Assembly (NCBI GenBank): GCA_031280945.1
Contig: JAITGB010000005.1
Location: 1 to 9,691, forward strand
Origin: Spirochaetales bacterium
Lineage (GTDB): Bacteria > Spirochaetota > Spirochaetia > DTKZ01
Reading direction: 5' to 3'
DNA length: 9,691 nucleotides
Program-made: the position numbers and the translations under genes
In this document: piece after piece, positions 7,156 to 9,691 of the stretch
How positions within the stretch are numbered: the first letter of the stretch is position 1
How the letters are laid out: each line of letters begins with the position of its first letter
Notes under the pieces: generated by a model
Told to the model about the DNA's origin: nothing
Seen by the model: only the letters and a program-made list of their open reading frames with translations
Databases searched by the model: none

Positions 7156-7623
7156 ATGCTCCACATAGTCCTCTATGAACCCCAAATCCCCCAGAACACA
7201 GGCAACATAGCCCGTACCTGCGCAGCCCTCGGAGCGGGCCTGCACCTCATCGAACCCCTCGGCTTTCACTTAGACGACAGCCGCATGAAACGCGCCGGAC
7301 TTGACTATTGGCCCCAGGTCGCCATGGAAGTCCACTCCAGCCTCCAGGCGCTCCTCCTCGCCCAGCCCCTCGCGGAGGCGAACTCCTACTACCTCTCATC
7401 TCACGCCGCGCAAAACTACACACAGGTAGACTATCCCCCGGAAACCTATTTCTTCTTCGGCAGGGAAACCACCGGCCTCCCCGAAAACCTCCTCACCGCC
7501 AACCCCAGCCGCTGCATCCGCATCCCCATGCGCAGCGGCGCCCGCTCCCTCAACCTCTCAAACGCAGCCGCCATAATCGCCTACGACTTCGCCCGCCGCC
7601 ACAATTTTCCCGGCTGCGTATAG
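7156..7623 (+). CDS. trmL: tRNA (cytidine/uridine-34 2'-O)-methyltransferase TrmL
   Basis: SPOUT-class methyltransferase that 2'-O-methylates the wobble base of tRNA-Leu isoacceptors; 155 residues, very close to the E. coli enzyme length. The N-terminus MLHIVLYEPQIPQNTGNIAR is the diagnostic motif 1 (EPxIPxNTGNIxR). Motif 2 appears as FFFGRETTGLPENLL (about 97-111), and motif 3 with the SAM-binding trefoil knot as IRIPMRSGARSLNLSNAAAI (about 120-139). The ATG directly follows the RSH TAA with no gap, so translation is probably coupled. No own ribosome binding site is evident; upstream codons are A/C-rich. It is the last gene of the operon. Nearly every codon ends in C or A. Confidence 0.95.
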   Translation: MLHIVLYEPQIPQNTGNIARTCAALGAGLHLIEPLGFHLDDSRMKRAGLDYWPQVAMEVHSSLQALLLAQPLAEANSYYLSSHAAQNYTQVDYPPETYFFFGRETTGLPENLLTANPSRCIRIPMRSGARSLNLSNAAAIIAYDFARRHNFPGCV

Positions 7624-7637
7624 AGAAAAACCAATGT

Positions 7638-7678
7638 AAGAATTTGGGCGCACCCCTCGCACGAGTGCGGCTGCGCAT
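7638..7678 (+). repeat. Intergenic repeat, copy B
   Basis: Begins with AAGAATTTGGGCGCA (7638-7652), identical to the reverse complement of 2434-2448, and ends in GCTGCGCA. Between the boxes sits a perfect small hairpin, CGCAC-GA-GTGCG (7658-7669), itself enclosed by GCGCA (7648-7652) pairing with TGCGC (7672-7676). The element can therefore fold into a two-level stem-loop just downstream of trmL. No T-tract follows, so it is not a standard intrinsic terminator, although it could protect the 3' end of the operon mRNA. Confidence 0.6.
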
Positions 7679-7706
7679 TTGCCGCCGCCATTTAGAGAAT
7701 CAAATT

Positions 7707-7737
7707 GCGCGATAGGCACAGACCTCTGCCATAGCGC
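7707..7737. promoter_or_regulatory. Imperfect palindrome upstream of the TRAP promoter, candidate operator
   Basis: GCGC-GATA-GGCA on the left mirrors TGCC-ATA-GCGC on the right around an 8-base centre: two 4-bp arms on each side separated by a small internal mismatch. It lies about 30 bases upstream of the TRAP -35 box, a usual place for an activator site or a remote operator. It may equally be part of the repeat-derived structure in this gap. No regulator gene is adjacent within the window. Confidence 0.3.
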
Positions 7738-7765
7738 GCCGGCCCCGAATACGCCCTGCGATTCC

Positions 7766-7794
7766 TTGAAGCCCATACCTTTTTACGCTAAAAT
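7766..7794 (+). promoter_or_regulatory. Sigma-70-type promoter for dctQM
   Basis: TTGAAG (7766-7771) and TAAAAT (7789-7794) with a 17-base spacer. The -10 differs from consensus at one position and the -35 at two. The dctQ ATG at 7800 begins 5 bases after the -10, so the transcript probably starts at or next to the ATG. This repeats the leaderless layout of the rhomboid promoter. Confidence 0.6.
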
Positions 7795-7799
7795 TGGCC

Positions 7800-8414
7800 A
7801 TGCGGCGGGATTTGAAGAATGTAAAGGATTTCGCAGAGCGGCTGCGGCAGTCGGCGCGTTTTCATTATGTGTGGCGCAGTTATTTCTTTGACAAGGCGTA
7901 CGCAGCCGCGCTGGGGCTCGCGCAGAAGGCGGAGGTTTTTGCCTGCCGCTCTTTACTCGTGTATATGCTCGCGCTTGCGGCGCTTGTTGGTGTAAACGGA
8001 GCCTCGCGCGCGGCGGGCTATCCCCTGCCCTGGACAGAGGAGCTTTCGGCCTGGCTCATCGTGGGGCTGTGTTTTTCCGGCTCAAGCGTGGCCCTGCGCA
8101 GGGGCCTGCACGTAGGCATTACGATTTTCGTTGAGCTTGCTCCGGCGCATGTGAGGCGGCTCCTTGTTTTTACAGGCAATCTCCTTGTGGCGCTTTTTCG
8201 CCTTCTTGCAATAGGGGCGGGTTTTCTCTCAGGTTTTGCCGCCGGGGGAAAGACGGGCGCGGAGATTCCCCTGCCCCTCGCCCTGCCGTACCTGCAGATG
8301 CCGCTGTGGGGGATTCTTATTTTTGTGCAAATCCTGCCGTTTCTCGCGGGGCCTGTTTTGAAGAATACGCAGGCGGAAGAATTTCTTCTTACGCGGATTG
8401 TGGCGGAGGAATAA
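7800..8414 (+). CDS. TRAP transporter small membrane subunit (DctQ family)
   Basis: Small permease subunit of a tripartite ATP-independent periplasmic transporter, 204 residues from ATG 7800, with about four membrane helices. The family signature is clear: GYPLPWTEELSAWLIVGLCF (73-92) followed by SGSSVALRRGLHVGITIFVE (93-112). It works with DctM, encoded 3 bases downstream, and an extracytoplasmic solute-binding protein not found in the window. The N-terminus is unusually long: about 45 mostly charged and aromatic residues (MRRDLKNVKDFAERLRQSAR...) precede the first membrane helix. No Shine-Dalgarno supports ATG 7800 or any later start. The preferred reason for this start is its position right after the -10 box. 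A TTG at 7794 overlaps the -10 box and is less likely. Codons are strongly G- and T-ending. Confidence 0.88.
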   Translation: MRRDLKNVKDFAERLRQSARFHYVWRSYFFDKAYAAALGLAQKAEVFACRSLLVYMLALAALVGVNGASRAAGYPLPWTEELSAWLIVGLCFSGSSVALRRGLHVGITIFVELAPAHVRRLLVFTGNLLVALFRLLAIGAGFLSGFAAGGKTGAEIPLPLALPYLQMPLWGILIFVQILPFLAGPVLKNTQAEEFLLTRIVAEE

Positions 8415-8420
8415 AAGGTG
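8405..8420 (+). promoter_or_regulatory. Ribosome binding site and GTG start of dctM
   Basis: GGAGG at 8405-8409, inside the last codons of dctQ, stands 8 bases before GTG 8418. The reading frame opened by this GTG stays open to the window end and encodes a normal DctM N-terminus, so the non-ATG start is well supported. Confidence 0.7.
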
Positions 8421-9691
8421 CGCACAAGTCTTCTCATAACAGGCAGCCTGGGCCTCACCATTTTAAGCGGGGTTCCCATTGCTTTTCTCCTGGGTATTGT
8501 TTCCAGCGCCTACCTTGTTCTTGTGGCAGACACCCCCCTCTTTCTTATCGGCGGATACATCTTTTCGGGACTCACGAGTTACGCCTACGCGGCCCTGCCG
8601 TTTTTTATCCTCACAGGAATTCTCATGAACAAAACCCGCATAACCGATGACTTTATAGCCTTTGCGGATATGCTCGTGGGAAGACTTCCGGGGAGCCTCG
8701 CTCAGATTAACATACTCGTGAGTATTCTCTTTGCCGGAATCTCTGGAGCAGCCGTGGCGGACACAGCAGCGGTGGGCTCCATATTGATACCCATGATGAA
8801 AAAACAGGGCTACACCGCCGAGTACAGCGCGGCGATTACAACAGCCTCGTCCGTGATTGGCCCCATTATTCCGCCCAGCGCGATTATGGTTGTGTACGGC
8901 TCTGTTACAGGCATTTCCCTCGGAACGCTTTTTATCGCGGGGATTATTCCCGGACTTCTCATAGGCGCGGGGCTTATGGTTATGGCCATGTTTTTCGCGC
9001 TCAGGGACAAGCACCCGCGCCGGAAAGAGGCCTTTGTGTGGGAGAGGGCGCAGTACGCCGTCAAACGGGCCGGAATAGGGCTCATCCTCACAGGAACACT
9101 TCTCGCGGGCCTCCTCAGCGGTTTTTTCACCCCCGCCGAAGCCGCGATTATGGCCTGCGCCTACGTTATCTATGTCGGAGTGTTTGTACTCAAAACCCTC
9201 ACCCTCAAAGACATAACCGCGAGCATCGCCGAAGCCGCGGTTACCGCAAGCGCAATACTTTTGGTTATAGCATCGGCCCACCTCTTCAGCATCGTACTCA
9301 CCACCGAAAACATCCCCGAAATCATAGCCGGAATGATAAAAAACACCGCCGGAAGCCGCTTTGTATTTCTCCTCCTCGTCAACATATTTCTCCTTTTCCT
9401 GGGCATGATTATGGAAGCAAGCGCCATTGTCGTGATTCTCGCGCCCATACTTCTGCCCATAGCCGTAGGCTTCGGCGTCCACCCCATTCATTTCTCGCTC
9501 ATCATGCTCGTCAACGCCAACATAGGCCTCGCCACCCCGCCCCTCGGAGTCTGCCTTTTCAGCGTAGCGCCCATAGCCAAAGTAAAGTACGAGCGCATCG
9601 CCCTCGCCGCCCTCCCCTTTATCGGAATTGAAATCGCCGTCCTCATGCTGATGACCTATTTCCCCGAACTCATTCTCATTATCCCACGGGG
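8418..9691 (+). CDS. TRAP transporter large membrane subunit (DctM family), 3' end cut by window
   Basis: Large permease subunit that forms the ion-coupled translocation path of a TRAP importer; 424 codons are visible and the frame is still open at the right edge, so only a few residues should be missing compared with the usual 425-435. About 12 hydrophobic segments run through the protein. Family motifs include YAALPFFILTGILM (57-70), FAGISGAAVADTAAVGSILI (105-124), MKKQGYTAEYSAAITTASSV (127-146) followed by IGPIIPPSAIMVVYGS, the second-half FTPAEAA, and near the end NANIGLATPPLGVCLFSVAP. It starts at GTG 8418, 3 bases after the dctQ stop. The substrate is not predictable without the binding protein. 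Codon endings change from mixed G/T near the start to mainly C/A near the end. Confidence 0.93.
   Translation, partial: MRTSLLITGSLGLTILSGVPIAFLLGIVSSAYLVLVADTPLFLIGGYIFSGLTSYAYAALPFFILTGILMNKTRITDDFIAFADMLVGRLPGSLAQINILVSILFAGISGAAVADTAAVGSILIPMMKKQGYTAEYSAAITTASSVIGPIIPPSAIMVVYGSVTGISLGTLFIAGIIPGLLIGAGLMVMAMFFALRDKHPRRKEAFVWERAQYAVKRAGIGLILTGTLLAGLLSGFFTPAEAAIMACAYVIYVGVFVLKTLTLKDITASIAEAAVTASAILLVIASAHLFSIVLTTENIPEIIAGMIKNTAGSRFVFLLLVNIFLLFLGMIMEASAIVVILAPILLPIAVGFGVHPIHFSLIMLVNANIGLATPPLGVCLFSVAPIAKVKYERIALAALPFIGIEIAVLMLMTYFPELILIIPR

Noticed and set aside
7308..7715. Pro/Arg/His-rich plus-strand frame over trmL and the following gap
   Set aside because: It overlaps trmL in another frame and its composition follows from C-rich codons. 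No start signal.
7794..7799. TTG 7794 as the dctQ start
   Set aside because: It adds only two codons, has no ribosome binding site and overlaps the last base of the predicted -10 box, so it would not be on the transcript.
8463..9491. 342-residue minus-strand open frame
   Set aside because: It is antisense to dctM, whose family motifs are unmistakable. The translation is a His/Asn/Gly/Glu-rich composition without domains, as expected from a mirrored membrane gene.
1..9691. CRISPR arrays, tRNA or rRNA genes, insertion sequences, phage or toxin-antitoxin genes
   Set aside because: No regularly spaced repeats, cloverleaf-like segments with CCA-type ends, rRNA-like stretches, transposase motifs or small paired toxin-antitoxin genes were seen on either strand.

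Overview
This is a bacterial chromosomal window of moderately high GC. The genes I can support are all on the + strand, and they fall into three blocks. Gene content (a rhomboid-like gene followed by prfA, prmC, a long RelA/SpoT homologue and trmL, next to ribose-type ABC and TRAP transporters) and the look of the intergenic repeats suggest a free-living or gut spirochaete, perhaps a Treponema relative. That placement is an impression from recall, not a proven assignment.

Block 1 (1-2151) is the 3' part of a carbohydrate uptake operon. It holds the last residues of an RbsA/MglA-type ATPase, a complete RbsC-type permease whose start overlaps the ATPase stop, and an Amidohydro_2 family hydrolase that may act on the imported compound or a derivative. 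A short ORF with a good ribosome binding site follows (2166-2267), then a second short reading frame. Together they look like the two ends of a gene that has lost its middle. The rest of the gap to 2531 is GC-rich and carries hairpins and one copy of an intergenic repeat.

Block 2 (2532-7623) is a tightly packed housekeeping operon: rhomboid-like membrane protease, release factor RF1 (prfA), the methyltransferase that modifies RF1's GGQ glutamine (prmC), a full-length bifunctional-type (p)ppGpp synthetase/hydrolase (RSH) and tRNA 2'-O-methyltransferase (trmL). prfA/prmC and prmC/RSH overlap, and RSH/trmL abut. A very good sigma-70-like promoter (TTTACA, 17 bp, TATAAT) sits only 8 bp upstream of the rhomboid ATG, so the operon mRNA should be leaderless or nearly so.

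Block 3 (7800-9691) is a TRAP transporter: the small membrane subunit DctQ and the large subunit DctM, the latter running off the window within a few codons of its expected end. No DctP binding protein lies inside the window. Its promoter repeats the Block 2 layout: a -10 box ends 5 bp before the ATG. A repeat copy and an imperfect palindrome occupy the gap before it.

The points I would look at first are the two leaderless-type promoters, a visible drift from G/T-ending to C/A-ending codons along both promoter-led operons, the modular repeat shared in opposite orientation by the two intergenic gaps, and the gutted gene after the amidohydrolase. I see no CRISPR array, tRNA, rRNA, insertion sequence or convincingly new multi-gene system.
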